From: Streptomyces lydicus
GTDB lineage: Bacteria > Actinomycetota > Actinomycetes > Streptomycetales > Streptomycetaceae
NCBI RefSeq assembly: GCF_001729485.1
Contig: NZ_CP017157.1
Location: forward strand, 5,580,001 to 5,644,000
Length of the DNA: 64,000 bases
Reading direction: 5' to 3'
A model generated the notes under the pieces. That model did no database searches, was not told the DNA's origin, and worked only from the letters and a program-made list of their open reading frames with translations. Positions 33,917 to 44,220 of the stretch are shown here, piece by piece. Within the stretch, counting starts at the first letter, position 1, and every line of letters begins with the position of its first letter. The translations under genes and the position numbers were made by a program.

Positions 33917-35767
33917 TCAGCGCCCGACCGCGTACCCCTGCATCCCCCGCGGATTGGCCGCCGCCGACAGCACCCCGGTCTCCGGGTCCCGGGCGACCGC
34001 GCACAGCCGCCCCTCGGACCAGGCGTCGCCCACCGTGACCCGATGACCGCGCCGCCGCAGGTCCTCGATGGTCCGCTCCCCGATCCGTGACTCCACCGTC
34101 ACGCCGCCCGGCCGCATCCCGCGCGGGAAGAAGGAGCCGGGGAAGGAGTCGTGGTGCCAGTTCGGCGCGTCGACGGCGCCCTGGAGGTCGAGGCCGCCGC
34201 GGACCGCCGCGCGCAGCGCCACCGCCAGGAAGAAGTGGACCTGCCACTGGTCCTGCTGGTCGCCGCCCGGCGTGCCGAAGGCCATGACGGGGACACCGCC
34301 GCGCAGCGCGAGGGACGGGGTGAGGGTGGTGCGGGGGCGGCGTCCGGGCGTGAGCGAGTTGGGCAGGCCCTCCTCCAGCCAGGCCATCTGCAGCCGGGTT
34401 CCCAGCGGGAAGCCGAGGGACGGGACGACCGGGTTGGACTGCAGCCAGCCGCCGGAGGGGGTGGCGGAGACCAGGTTCCCCCAGCGGTCGACGACGTCGA
34501 GGTGGCAGGTGTCGCCCCGCGTGGCACCGCGCCGGTCCACCTCGGGCGCCACGTCCGCCGGCACGCCGCCGGGCACCCCGCGGGCGACGGTCGGCTCCCC
34601 CGCGCCGCTGCCGGGCCCGCCCAGCGGGTCGACGCCGCCCTCGCCGGCCGCCACCGCCGACGCGTGCCTGCCCAGCCGCGGAGCGCGGCCGTCCGGGCTG
34701 CCGGGCCGCAGCTCGTACGAGGCCCGCTCGCCGATGAGGGACCGCCGCGCGGCGTTGTACTCCGCGCTCAGCAGGGCGTCGAGCGGCACCTCGACGGCGT
34801 CCCCGTACCACGCCTCGCGGTCGGCCATCGCGAGCTTGCTGCCCTCGATGAGCAGATGCACGTATCCGGGACTGCCGTAGGGGGGCAACTCGTCCGGCAG
34901 CAGGGCGAGTTGCTGGAGGAAGACGGGGCCCTGGGACCAGCCGCCCGCCTTGGCGACGGTCCAGCCGTTCCAGTCGTGGGTGACCGGTTCCTCGTATGTG
35001 GCGGAGAAGGCCGCCAGGTCGTCGCCGGTGAGGGTGCCGGCGTGGCGCTCGCCCGAGGTGTCCATGGCGGGGCGGGCGGCGAACGCGGCGAGCGCCTCGC
35101 CGATGAAGCCCTCGCGCCAGATGCGGCGGGCGGCGTCGATCTGCGCCGCACGGCCGGGCGCCGCGGCCTCCGCCTCCGCGATCAGCCGCCGCCAGGTGGC
35201 CGCCAGCGGCCGGTTCCTCAGCAACCCGCCGGGGGCGACCGACCGGCCGCCGGGGAGGTAGATCTCGGCAGAGGAGGTCCACTCCGTCTCGAAGAGCTCC
35301 CGGACCGTCTCGACGGTCTCGCCGATCCGCTCGACGGCGGGGTGGCCGTGCTCGGCGTAGCCGACGGCGTACCGCAGCACCTCGGCGAGCGACTTGCTGC
35401 CGTGGTCGCGCAGCAGCAGCATCCAGGCGTCGAAGGCCCCGGGGACCGCGGCGGCGAGCGGGCCGGTGCCGGGCACCAGGTCCAGGCCCAGCGAGGTGTA
35501 GTGGGCCACGCTCGCGCCGGCCGGCGCCGGGCCCTGCCCGCACAGCACCCGCACCGGCCCGTCCGCCGGGGCCAGCAGGATCGGCACCTCGCCCGCCGGC
35601 CCGTTCAGGTGCGGCTCGACCACGTGCAGCACGAAGCCGGCCGCCACCGCCGCGTCGAAGGCGTTGCCGCCGTCCTCCAGCACCGCCATCGCCGACTGGG
35701 ACGCCAGCCAGTGCGTGGTGGAGGCCATCCCGAAGGTGCCTTGGAGTGTGGGGCGGGTGGTGAACAC
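33917..35767 (-). CDS. Gamma-glutamyltransferase family protein
   Basis: A 616-residue Ntn-hydrolase-family protein. It opens TLQGTFGMASTTHWLASQSAMAVLEDGGNAFDAAVA, the typical gamma-glutamyltransferase beginning, without a signal peptide. The autocleavage threonine is in GDTCHLDVVD; canonical enzymes have TTH where this has TCH. A C-terminal TPGGDQQDQWQVHFFL matches the family. In mycothiol-using actinomycetes the real substrate is not glutathione and remains open. The GTG at 35767 follows GAGGAG. An inverted repeat (GGGCGTT-N14-AACGCCC, 35806-35833) lies upstream. Confidence 0.87.
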   Translation of the reverse strand: MFTTRPTLQGTFGMASTTHWLASQSAMAVLEDGGNAFDAAVAAGFVLHVVEPHLNGPAGEVPILLAPADGPVRVLCGQGPAPAGASVAHYTSLGLDLVPGTGPLAAAVPGAFDAWMLLLRDHGSKSLAEVLRYAVGYAEHGHPAVERIGETVETVRELFETEWTSSAEIYLPGGRSVAPGGLLRNRPLAATWRRLIAEAEAAAPGRAAQIDAARRIWREGFIGEALAAFAARPAMDTSGERHAGTLTGDDLAAFSATYEEPVTHDWNGWTVAKAGGWSQGPVFLQQLALLPDELPPYGSPGYVHLLIEGSKLAMADREAWYGDAVEVPLDALLSAEYNAARRSLIGERASYELRPGSPDGRAPRLGRHASAVAAGEGGVDPLGGPGSGAGEPTVARGVPGGVPADVAPEVDRRGATRGDTCHLDVVDRWGNLVSATPSGGWLQSNPVVPSLGFPLGTRLQMAWLEEGLPNSLTPGRRPRTTLTPSLALRGGVPVMAFGTPGGDQQDQWQVHFFLAVALRAAVRGGLDLQGAVDAPNWHHDSFPGSFFPRGMRPGGVTVESRIGERTIEDLRRRGHRVTVGDAWSEGRLCAVARDPETGVLSAAANPRGMQGYAVGR

Positions 35768-35968
35768 GGGGCGGCTCCTCGACTGCTGCCGGGCGGACGG
35801 ACACGGGGCGTTTGAACACTCAACTGAACGCCCAACGGACGCGTACCCTCCGTACCCACCCGCCATGGCCGTGCACCGCAGCGCCCTCCGGCGGGCCGTC
35901 CCGACGGCGGCCGGTGCCGGCCCGAAAAACAGCGGCACGGCGGGCGGTGTGCTGCGTACGCTCGCCCC

Positions 35969-36733
35969 ATGACCGGCACCGACGTCCCGCACGACCAGTC
36001 CGCCCGCCGTCCGCTCGTCGCCCTGCTCACCGGCGCCGGGATCTCCACCGACTCCGGCATCCCCGACTACCGCGGGCCGAACGGGCTGTGGCGGCGGGAT
36101 CCGGAGGCCGAGAAGCTGGTGACGTACGACGCGTACATGGCCGACCCGGAGGTCCGGCGGCGGTCGTGGCTGATGCGGCAGAAGAGCCCGGCGTTCCGGG
36201 CGCAGCCGAACGCGGCGCACGAGGCGGTGGCCGCGCTGGAGCGGTCGGGGACGCCGGTGCGGGTGATCACGCAGAACGTCGACGGGCTGCACCAGCTCGC
36301 CGGGGTGCCCGCACGCAAGGTGCTGGAGCTGCACGGCACCGTCCGGGCGGTCACCTGCACCCGCTGCCACGCCCGCTCGTCGATGCGGGAGGCACTGGAC
36401 CGGGTCGCCGCGGGCGAACCCGACCCGGCGTGCCTGGTGTGCGGCGGCATCCTGAAGTCGGCGACGGTGATGTTCGGCGAGCGGCTGGACCCGCAGGTGC
36501 TGGGCACGGCGCTGGGCGTGGCCAAGGCCGCCGACGTCTTCCTGGCCGTCGGGACGACGCTGCAGGTCCAGCCGGCCGCCTCGCTGGCGGGGGTGGCGGC
36601 CGAGCACGGCGCGCGGCTGATCATCGTCAACGCCGATCCGACCCCGTACGACGCGCTCGCCGCCGAGGTGATCCGCGAACCGATCGGCAGTGCGCTGCCC
36701 CCGTTGCTGGCGCGCCTCGGGCAGCCGGTGTGA
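35969..36733 (+). CDS. Sir2-family NAD-dependent protein deacetylase
   Basis: A 254-residue sirtuin. NAD-binding GAGISTDSGIPDYRGPNGLW, the catalytic TQNVDGLHQLAG and VLELHGT, and the four zinc cysteines (CTRCHARS..., CLVCGG) are all present. It ends with FLAVGTTLQVQPAA and IIVNADPTPYD. It removes acyl groups from lysines and yields O-acetyl-ADP-ribose. TACGCT lies 6 nt before the ATG, so it is probably leaderless. A lipoate-ligase-like gene follows 14 nt downstream. Confidence 0.95.
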   Translation: MTGTDVPHDQSARRPLVALLTGAGISTDSGIPDYRGPNGLWRRDPEAEKLVTYDAYMADPEVRRRSWLMRQKSPAFRAQPNAAHEAVAALERSGTPVRVITQNVDGLHQLAGVPARKVLELHGTVRAVTCTRCHARSSMREALDRVAAGEPDPACLVCGGILKSATVMFGERLDPQVLGTALGVAKAADVFLAVGTTLQVQPAASLAGVAAEHGARLIIVNADPTPYDALAAEVIREPIGSALPPLLARLGQPV

Positions 36734-37534
36734 GGCAGGCTTGACCCGTGCGGAGCGACGAGGCGAGCGGCGCGCGGGCCCTGGCGGACGCCGCGGAGTG
36801 GACCGACTTCGACTGGCGGATCGTGCACGACGGGCCGCAACCGCCCGCGCTGCACATGGCGTTGGACGAGGTGCTGACCGACGAGGTGGCGGCGGGGCGG
36901 CGGCCGCCCACGCTGCGGGTGTGGGAGTGGGACCGTCCCGCGGTGATCATCGGCAGCTTCCAGTCGCTGCGCAACGAGGTCGACGAGCACGCCGCCGCGC
37001 GGCACGGCGTGACCGTCGTACGGCGGATCAGCGGGGGCGGGGCGATGTTCGTGGAGCCCGGCAACACCATCACGTACTCGCTGTACGTCCCGCAGTCCCT
37101 GGTGCGGGGGCTGAGCTTCGCGGAGAGCTACGCCTACCTCGACGACTGGGTGCTGGGCGCGCTGCGCGACATGGGGATCAGGGCCTGGTACAAGCCGCTC
37201 AACGACATCGCGACGGACGCCGGGAAGATCGCCGGCGCGGCGCAGAAGCGCCGGGCGACGGGCGCCGGGGCGGTGCTGCACCACGTGACGATGGCCTACG
37301 ACATCGATGCCGGGAAGATGGTCGAGGTGCTGCGGATCGGCCGGGAGAAGCTGTCCGACAAGGGCATCGGCAGCGCGTGGAAGCGGGTGGACCCGCTGCG
37401 GCGGCAGACCGGGCTGCCGCGCGCCGAGGTCGTCGAGCGGATGATCGCCTCCTTCCGGGCCCGCTACGGCGGCACGCGGGACGAGGTCACCGAGCGGGAG
37501 CTGGCGCGGGCCCGGGAGTTGGCCGTGGACAAGT

Positions 37535-39094
<1,560 letters not shown>

Positions 39095-39141
39095 GCGGGG
39101 GCCTTTCGTCCGGGTCGGGGCCACCGGTCTCCGGGGCCCGT

Positions 39142-40143
39142 TCAGTCGGCGAACGCGGGGATGATCTCTGCTCCGTAGGCGTCGATGGTGGATTCCTTGG
39201 CGTCGTGCATGGCGTACAGCGCGAACTGGTCCACGCCCAGTTCCTGGAGCCGACGCAGCTTGTCGATGTGGGCCGCGGCCGGCCCGAGCAGGCAGAAGCG
39301 GTCGACGACGGCGTCCGAGACGAAGCCGGCATCGGGGTTGCCCGACCGGCCGTGGTGGGCGTAGTCGTACCCCTCCCGGGAGGCGATGTACGCGGTCAGC
39401 TCGTCCGGCACCATGCCGGAGTGCTCGCCGTAGCGGGCGACGAGGTCGGCGACGTGGTTGCCGACCATGCCGCCGAACCAGCGGCACTGCTCGCGGGCGT
39501 GGTCGAGGTCGTCGGTCACATAGGCCGGTGCCGCGACGCAGATCGTGATGTCGGCCGGGTCGCGTCCGGCGTCCTTCGCGGCGTTCCGCACGGCCTTGAC
39601 CATCCATTCGGTGAGGAAGGGGTCGGCCAGCTGGAGGATGAAGCCGTCGGCCAGCTCGCCGGCCATGGCGAGGGCCTTGGGACCGTAGGCCGCCATCCAC
39701 ACCGGGAGCTTGCTGTCCTTGATCCAGGGGATCTTGATCCGGTGGTCGCCGACGTACGCCTCCCGCCCCTCGGCCAGATCGCGGATGACACCGATCGCCT
39801 GGCCCAGCCGGGCCAGGGTGTTGGGCGGCCGCCCGGCCACCCGCATCGCGGAGTCGCCGCGCCCGATGCCGCAGACGGTGCGGTTGCCGTACATCTCGTT
39901 GAGGGTGGCGAAGGTGGACGCGGTGACTTCGGGGGCGCGGGTGGAGGGGTTGGTGACCATCGGGCCGACGATCAGGCGGTCGGTGTGTTCCAGGATGCGG
40001 CTGTAGAGGACGAACGGCTCCTGCCACAGGACGGTCGAGTCGAAGGTCCAGCCGTAGCGGAAGCCGCTGCGTTCGGCGCGGCGCATCAGGGACACCACGG
40101 CGGAGGAGGGCGGGTCGGCCTGCAGGACAACTCCGAAGTCCAC
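39142..40143 (-). CDS. LLM-class (F420- or flavin-dependent) oxidoreductase of the hydantoin locus
   Basis: A 333-residue luciferase-like TIM-barrel protein. It opens VDFGVVLQADPPSSAVVSLMRRAE, with GPMVTNPSTRAPEVTAS and FATLNEMYGNRTVCGIGRGDS, typical of F420-type LLM enzymes. The GTG at 40143 has AAGGAG 8 nt upstream. It is cotranscribed with dihydropyrimidinase and an NCS1 permease. LLM enzymes include RutA, which attacks the uracil ring, so a redox or oxygenase step on a pyrimidine or hydantoin is plausible. The substrate is unproven and the cofactor (F420 or FMN) is not readable by eye. Confidence 0.86.
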   Translation of the reverse strand: MDFGVVLQADPPSSAVVSLMRRAERSGFRYGWTFDSTVLWQEPFVLYSRILEHTDRLIVGPMVTNPSTRAPEVTASTFATLNEMYGNRTVCGIGRGDSAMRVAGRPPNTLARLGQAIGVIRDLAEGREAYVGDHRIKIPWIKDSKLPVWMAAYGPKALAMAGELADGFILQLADPFLTEWMVKAVRNAAKDAGRDPADITICVAAPAYVTDDLDHAREQCRWFGGMVGNHVADLVARYGEHSGMVPDELTAYIASREGYDYAHHGRSGNPDAGFVSDAVVDRFCLLGPAAAHIDKLRRLQELGVDQFALYAMHDAKESTIDAYGAEIIPAFAD

Positions 40144-40150
40144 GGCGGTG

Positions 40151-40191
40151 CTCCTTAAATGAGGTCCTTGAGATCCTTGAAAGAGGTCCTT
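40151..40191 (-). repeat. Four spaced AAGGA motifs before the LLM start codon
   Basis: On the minus strand AAGGA occurs at 40191-40187, 40178-40174, 40169-40165 and 40156-40152 (spacings 13, 9 and 13 nt). The last is the ribosome site of the LLM gene. The intervening bases are also related, so this is a short degenerate tandem repeat in the hydA-LLM gap. Confidence 0.7.
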
Positions 40192-40240
40192 GAACGAGTC
40201 CTGGGAAGAGCTCCGGCGGAATCCGCGGGCGGCCGGGTCC

Positions 40241-41650
40241 CTAGACGAGGTACTGGCAGGTGCCGCGCGGGATGTACTGCCCGTGTCCCGCGTGTCCGGT
40301 GAACTTCCGCCGGTCGATGACGAGTTCACCGCGGGAGAGCACGGTTTCGACCTGTCCGGTGAGGTGTTTCCCCTCGTACGCCGAGTAGTCGACGTTCATG
40401 TGGTGGGTCTCGGCGGAGACGGTCTGGGTGGCAGCCGGGTCGTAGATGACGAGGTCGGCGTCCGAGCCGGGTGCGAGGGTTCCCTTCTTCGGGTAGAGGC
40501 CGAACATCCGGGCCGGGGAGGCGCAGGCGATCTCGATCCAGCGCCGGCGGCTGATCCGGCCCTCCACCACGCCCTGGTGGAGCAGGTCCATGCGGTTCTC
40601 GATGCCGGGCATCCCGTTGGGGATCTTGGAGAAGTCGCCGCGGCCGAGCTCCTTCTGGCCCGAGAAGCAGAAGGGGCAGTGGTCGGTGGAGACGACCTGG
40701 AGGTCGTTGGTGCGCAGTCCGCGCCACAGCGCGGCCTGGTGCTCGCGGGGCCGCAGCGGCGTGGAGCAGACGTACTTGGCGCCCTCGAAGTCCGGCTCGG
40801 CGAGGTTGTCGGTGGACAGGAACAGGTACTGCGGGCAGGTCTCGCCGAAGACGTTCAGCCCCTTGTCGCGGGCCTGGGCGATCTCGGCGACGGCCTCCTC
40901 GGCGGAGACGTGGACGACGTAGAGCGGGGCGCCGGCGACCCGGGCGAGCTGGATGGTGCGGTGGGTGGCCTCGGCCTCCAGCAGCACGTGGCGGACCTCG
41001 CCGTGGTAGCGCGGGTCGGTCCGACCCTCGGCCAGTGCCTGTTCGACCAGCACGTCGATGGCGATGCCGTTCTCGGCGTGCATCATCACCAGGCCGCCGT
41101 TGTCGGCGGAGCGCTGCATCGCCCGCAGGATCTGCCCGTCGTCGCTGTAGAAGACCCCGGGGTAGGCGGTGAACAGCTTGAAGGAGGTGACGCCCTCGGC
41201 GACCAGGAGGTCCATCTCCTTGAGGGTGTGCTCGTTGACGTCCGAGAGGATCATGTGGAACGCGTAGTCGACGGCGCACTGGGCGTCGGACTTGGCGTGC
41301 CAGGTGTCGAGTCCGGCACGCAGCGACTTGCCGCGGGACTGCACCGCGAAGTCGACGATGGTGGTGGTGCCGCCCCAGGCCGCGGCGCGGGTACCGGTCT
41401 CGAAGTTGTCGGAGGAGAACGTCCCGCCGAAGGGGAAGTCCAGGTGGGTGTGGGCGTCGACGCCGCCCGGGATGACGTACTTCCCGGTGGCGTCGAGGAC
41501 GCGGTCCGCGGACTCCCGCCAGCCGTCGGCCGTGGGACTGCCGTGGGCGGCGAGCGCGGCGACCCGGCCGTCCTCCACCAGGACATCGGCGTGCATCTCA
41601 TCGGCGGCGGTGATCACCAGTCCGCCCCGGACGACCGTACGGCTCACCAT
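40241..41650 (-). CDS. hydA: Dihydropyrimidinase / D-hydantoinase
   Basis: A 469-residue amidohydrolase that opens dihydrouracil or hydantoin rings. The binuclear metal site residues are visible: GGVDAHTHLDFPFG, the carboxylated lysine in GVTSFKLFTAYPG, MMHAENG, LYVVHVSAEE and VSTDHCPF. Length is normal for the family. It heads the unit hydA-LLM-permease. Its promoter (TTGCCA-18-TACGGT) and the dyad TCTACACCCGTAGA match those in front of the beta-ureidopropionase gene, so both steps are probably controlled together. Confidence 0.95.
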   Translation of the reverse strand: MVSRTVVRGGLVITAADEMHADVLVEDGRVAALAAHGSPTADGWRESADRVLDATGKYVIPGGVDAHTHLDFPFGGTFSSDNFETGTRAAAWGGTTTIVDFAVQSRGKSLRAGLDTWHAKSDAQCAVDYAFHMILSDVNEHTLKEMDLLVAEGVTSFKLFTAYPGVFYSDDGQILRAMQRSADNGGLVMMHAENGIAIDVLVEQALAEGRTDPRYHGEVRHVLLEAEATHRTIQLARVAGAPLYVVHVSAEEAVAEIAQARDKGLNVFGETCPQYLFLSTDNLAEPDFEGAKYVCSTPLRPREHQAALWRGLRTNDLQVVSTDHCPFCFSGQKELGRGDFSKIPNGMPGIENRMDLLHQGVVEGRISRRRWIEIACASPARMFGLYPKKGTLAPGSDADLVIYDPAATQTVSAETHHMNVDYSAYEGKHLTGQVETVLSRGELVIDRRKFTGHAGHGQYIPRGTCQYLV

Positions 41651-41684
41651 CTCAGCTCCCTACCTGACGCCACGTCACAGCTGG

Positions 41685-41747
41685 TCTACACCCGTAGATT
41701 CCGGTCGAGAAGGAGACACCGTAGAAGCATGTCACCCACCGTGGCAA
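41685..41747 (-). promoter_or_regulatory. hydA promoter and operator
   Basis: On the minus strand TTGCCA (41747-41742), 18 nt, then TACGGT (41723-41718) form the promoter. The dyad TCTACACCCGTAGA (41685-41698) lies about 20 nt inside the transcript. The same hexamers and a 12-of-14 match to the dyad occur before the beta-ureidopropionase gene. Confidence 0.65.
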
Positions 41748-41938
41748 TACCGTGACGGTTAATCGGAGCGGGCGATCGTGTTGTGCCGACGATCAGCCGC
41801 CCGGTTCAACGCGGGCGCGTCCGCGGAGGGGTGCGGGGGTGGCGGGATGGGCAGATATCCGCCGACGCGGACGGGCAATCCTCGCGAGCGCCGCTTCATC
41901 AGGACGGACGACGCGCGGCACACGGAAGGCGGCAGGTC

Positions 41939-42820
41939 ATGGAGCAGAGCACGCCGTGGGAGTTCTCCGACGACCGGGGGCGCCTGGTGGTGGCGGGGGA
42001 ACGGCCGGTACGGATCGTCGCGTACATACAGGCCGGGGCGACGCTGTGGGACCACGGCATACGCCCGGTGGGGATCTTCGGCTCGCAGCACGACGGGGCC
42101 GTCCCGGACCCCGCCAAGGCCGGTGAGCTGCCGCTCGCGGAGATCGAGTACCTCGGTTCGGGCACCGCGCTGCACCCCGACACCCTGTTGGCGGCGGAGC
42201 CGGACCTGGTGGTGGCGGTGACCTACGACGGCGAGCAGGTCTACGGGCTGGAGCAGAAGACCGCGCTGGAGGTGGAGGCGCACGTGCCGGTGGCCACCGT
42301 CGCGGTGGGCCCGGGACGCAGCCTGGCCGAGGTGCGCGAGCGGTTCGCGGCGCTGGCCGGGTCGCTGGGCCGGGGCGAACCACTCGGTGCCGCACGGGAG
42401 TTGGACGCCGCGGAGGATGCCCTGCGGCAGGCGACCGGGGGTGCGCCGGGTCCTCGGGTGCTGGCGCTGTCCCCCGCCGGGCCCGACCGGGTCCACCTCG
42501 CCCGGCCCGGTTCCTGGCCCGATCTGCGCGCGCTGGCCGAGCACGGTGTCGGCCTGGTGGAGCCGGCGGCGGGCGCCGGGGTGAACTGGTCCACGGTCGG
42601 CTGGGCGGAGGCCGCGGAACTGTCCCCCGACATCGTCCTGATGGACGTACGGGTCAACGCCGCCCGCCCCGAGAACCTCCGGGCCGACGAGCACTGGCGG
42701 GCGATCGAGGCCCGGGCCCGGCTGCTGCCCTGGAACCCGGAGGCGTCCTGCAGCCGGCGCGCGCACACCCGGTTCTTCACCCTGGTCGCGGACACGGTCC
42801 GGGAGGTGACGGGGGCGTAG
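41939..42820 (+). CDS. Periplasmic-binding-protein-fold (TroA/FepB-like) protein without a signal peptide
   Basis: A 293-residue protein of the type III (siderophore/cobalamin) binding-protein fold. It shows RIVAYIQAGATLWDHGIRPVGIFG, LAAEPDLVVAVTYDG and a terminal HTRFFTLVADTVREV helix. It begins MEQSTPWEFSDDRG with no signal peptide or lipobox, and no ABC permease or ATPase gene is nearby. It may act in the cytoplasm or be a diverged ligand sensor. It lies between the two halves of the pyrimidine locus on the opposite strand. Upstream in-frame starts look non-coding, so a hidden signal is unlikely. Confidence 0.75.
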   Translation: MEQSTPWEFSDDRGRLVVAGERPVRIVAYIQAGATLWDHGIRPVGIFGSQHDGAVPDPAKAGELPLAEIEYLGSGTALHPDTLLAAEPDLVVAVTYDGEQVYGLEQKTALEVEAHVPVATVAVGPGRSLAEVRERFAALAGSLGRGEPLGAARELDAAEDALRQATGGAPGPRVLALSPAGPDRVHLARPGSWPDLRALAEHGVGLVEPAAGAGVNWSTVGWAEAAELSPDIVLMDVRVNAARPENLRADEHWRAIEARARLLPWNPEASCSRRAHTRFFTLVADTVREVTGA

Positions 42821-42897
42821 GCCCGCGCCGCGGGTGGGTGGCGGCGGAGCGGCACCGGCCGCCCGGCCCCGCCCACCGGTCCCGTCCGGCGCCCGCG

Positions 42898-44220
42898 CTA
42901 CGCCCCGGCCAGCACGGCCTGCGCCGTGCGGAGCGCCTCGGCGAGCAGGCCGGCGCCCTCCTCGGCCTCCGCGACGGTCAGCGACATCGGGGGCGCGATG
43001 CGCAGCGAGGCGCCGCCCTGGCCGCCCTTGCCGATCAGCAGGCCGCGCTCCCGGGCGGCTTCCAGGACGAGCGACGCGGCCTCCGGTGAGGGCTCGTCGG
43101 TGCCCGGGCGGACCAGTTCGAGACCGATCATCAGTCCCCGGCCGCGGACTTCGCGCACGATGTCGAGGCCGGCCGCGACCGCCCGCAGCCGCTCGATGAG
43201 CAGCCCGCCGACCCGCCGGGCGTTGCCCTGGAGGTCGTGTTCGAGCAGGTGGTTGAGGTTGGCCAGGCCGGCGGCCATGGTGACCGGGCTGCCGCCGAAG
43301 GTGGAGATGGAGTTCGCGGTGAGCGAGTTCATCACCTCGGCGCGGGCCACCACCCCGCCGACGGACATGCCGTTGCCGATGCCCTTGGCGAAGGTGAGCA
43401 GGTCGGGCGGGCCGTTCTCGGCGTGCGCCTGCCAGCCCCAGAAGTGGTCGCCGGTACGGCCCCAGCCGGTCTGCACCTCGTCGCTGATCCACAGGATGTC
43501 GTGCCGGGCGAGCACCTCGCGGAAGGCGGCGTAGAGACCGTCGGGTGGCGCGGTGAAGCCGCCGACGCCCTGGACCGGTTCGGCGATCAGCGCGGCGACC
43601 CCGCCGGCGGTCTGCTGGAGCATGTCCTCCAGGTCGGCGACGCAGGCCGCGATGAACTCCCGGTCGCCCAGCTCCGCGTACGGGCCGCGGCTGCGCACCC
43701 CGCCGTGGACGTAGAGCGTCTGGAGGGGCGAGAGGCTGGTCGGCGACCAGCTCTGGTTGCCGGTGATGCCGACGGTGGAGAAGGAGCGGCCGTGGTAGCT
43801 GTTGCGCATCGCCAGGATCTGGTTGGAGCGGCGGTGCGTGGTGGCCAGCAGCAGGGCGGTGTCGTTGGCCTCGGTGCCGGAGGTGGTGAAGAAGACCCGG
43901 GCGTCGGGGATGCCGGACAGTGCCGCGATCCGCTCGGCCAACTCGACCATGGGGCGGGAGAGGTAGAGCGTCGAGGTGTGCAGGATGCGGCCGGCCTGTT
44001 CGCTGACGGCCTTGGTCACCTCGGGCAGCGCGTGGGCCGTCATGGTGGTGAGGATGCCGCCGAAGAAGTCGAGGTAGCGGTTGCCCTCGGCGTCCCAGAC
44101 GTGCCGGCCCTCGCCGTGGGTGAGTTCGAGGGGCCGCTCGTAGTAGAGGCTGAGCCAGGAGGGCAGCACGGCCTGGTGGCGGGCGTGCAGGTGCGCCGCT
44201 TCATGGGGGACGTGGGTCAC
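42898..44220 (-). CDS. Class III PLP aminotransferase (beta-alanine/beta-aminoisobutyrate type)
   Basis: A 440-residue omega-aminotransferase. It has WDAEGNRYLDFFGGI, FFTTSGTEANDTALLLA, SYHGRSF, DEVQTGWGRTGDHFWGW and the PLP lysine in LLTFAKGIGNGMSVGG. It resembles AGXT2-type enzymes. Its GTG start overlaps the stop of the beta-ureidopropionase gene (GTGA), so it would take the beta-alanine or beta-aminoisobutyrate released by that enzyme and transfer the amino group to pyruvate or glyoxylate. Confidence 0.92.
   Translation of the reverse strand: MTHVPHEAAHLHARHQAVLPSWLSLYYERPLELTHGEGRHVWDAEGNRYLDFFGGILTTMTAHALPEVTKAVSEQAGRILHTSTLYLSRPMVELAERIAALSGIPDARVFFTTSGTEANDTALLLATTHRRSNQILAMRNSYHGRSFSTVGITGNQSWSPTSLSPLQTLYVHGGVRSRGPYAELGDREFIAACVADLEDMLQQTAGGVAALIAEPVQGVGGFTAPPDGLYAAFREVLARHDILWISDEVQTGWGRTGDHFWGWQAHAENGPPDLLTFAKGIGNGMSVGGVVARAEVMNSLTANSISTFGGSPVTMAAGLANLNHLLEHDLQGNARRVGGLLIERLRAVAAGLDIVREVRGRGLMIGLELVRPGTDEPSPEAASLVLEAARERGLLIGKGGQGGASLRIAPPMSLTVAEAEEGAGLLAEALRTAQAVLAGA

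Noticed and set aside
33782..35819. Fusion of the inositol-phosphatase-like gene to a long upstream frame
   Set aside because: The upstream part is antisense or out of frame relative to the gamma-glutamyltransferase gene, and similarity begins only near 33719.
35664..35972. Plus-strand open frame before the sirtuin gene
   Set aside because: It is mostly antisense to the start of the gamma-glutamyltransferase gene and runs into the leaderless sirtuin promoter.
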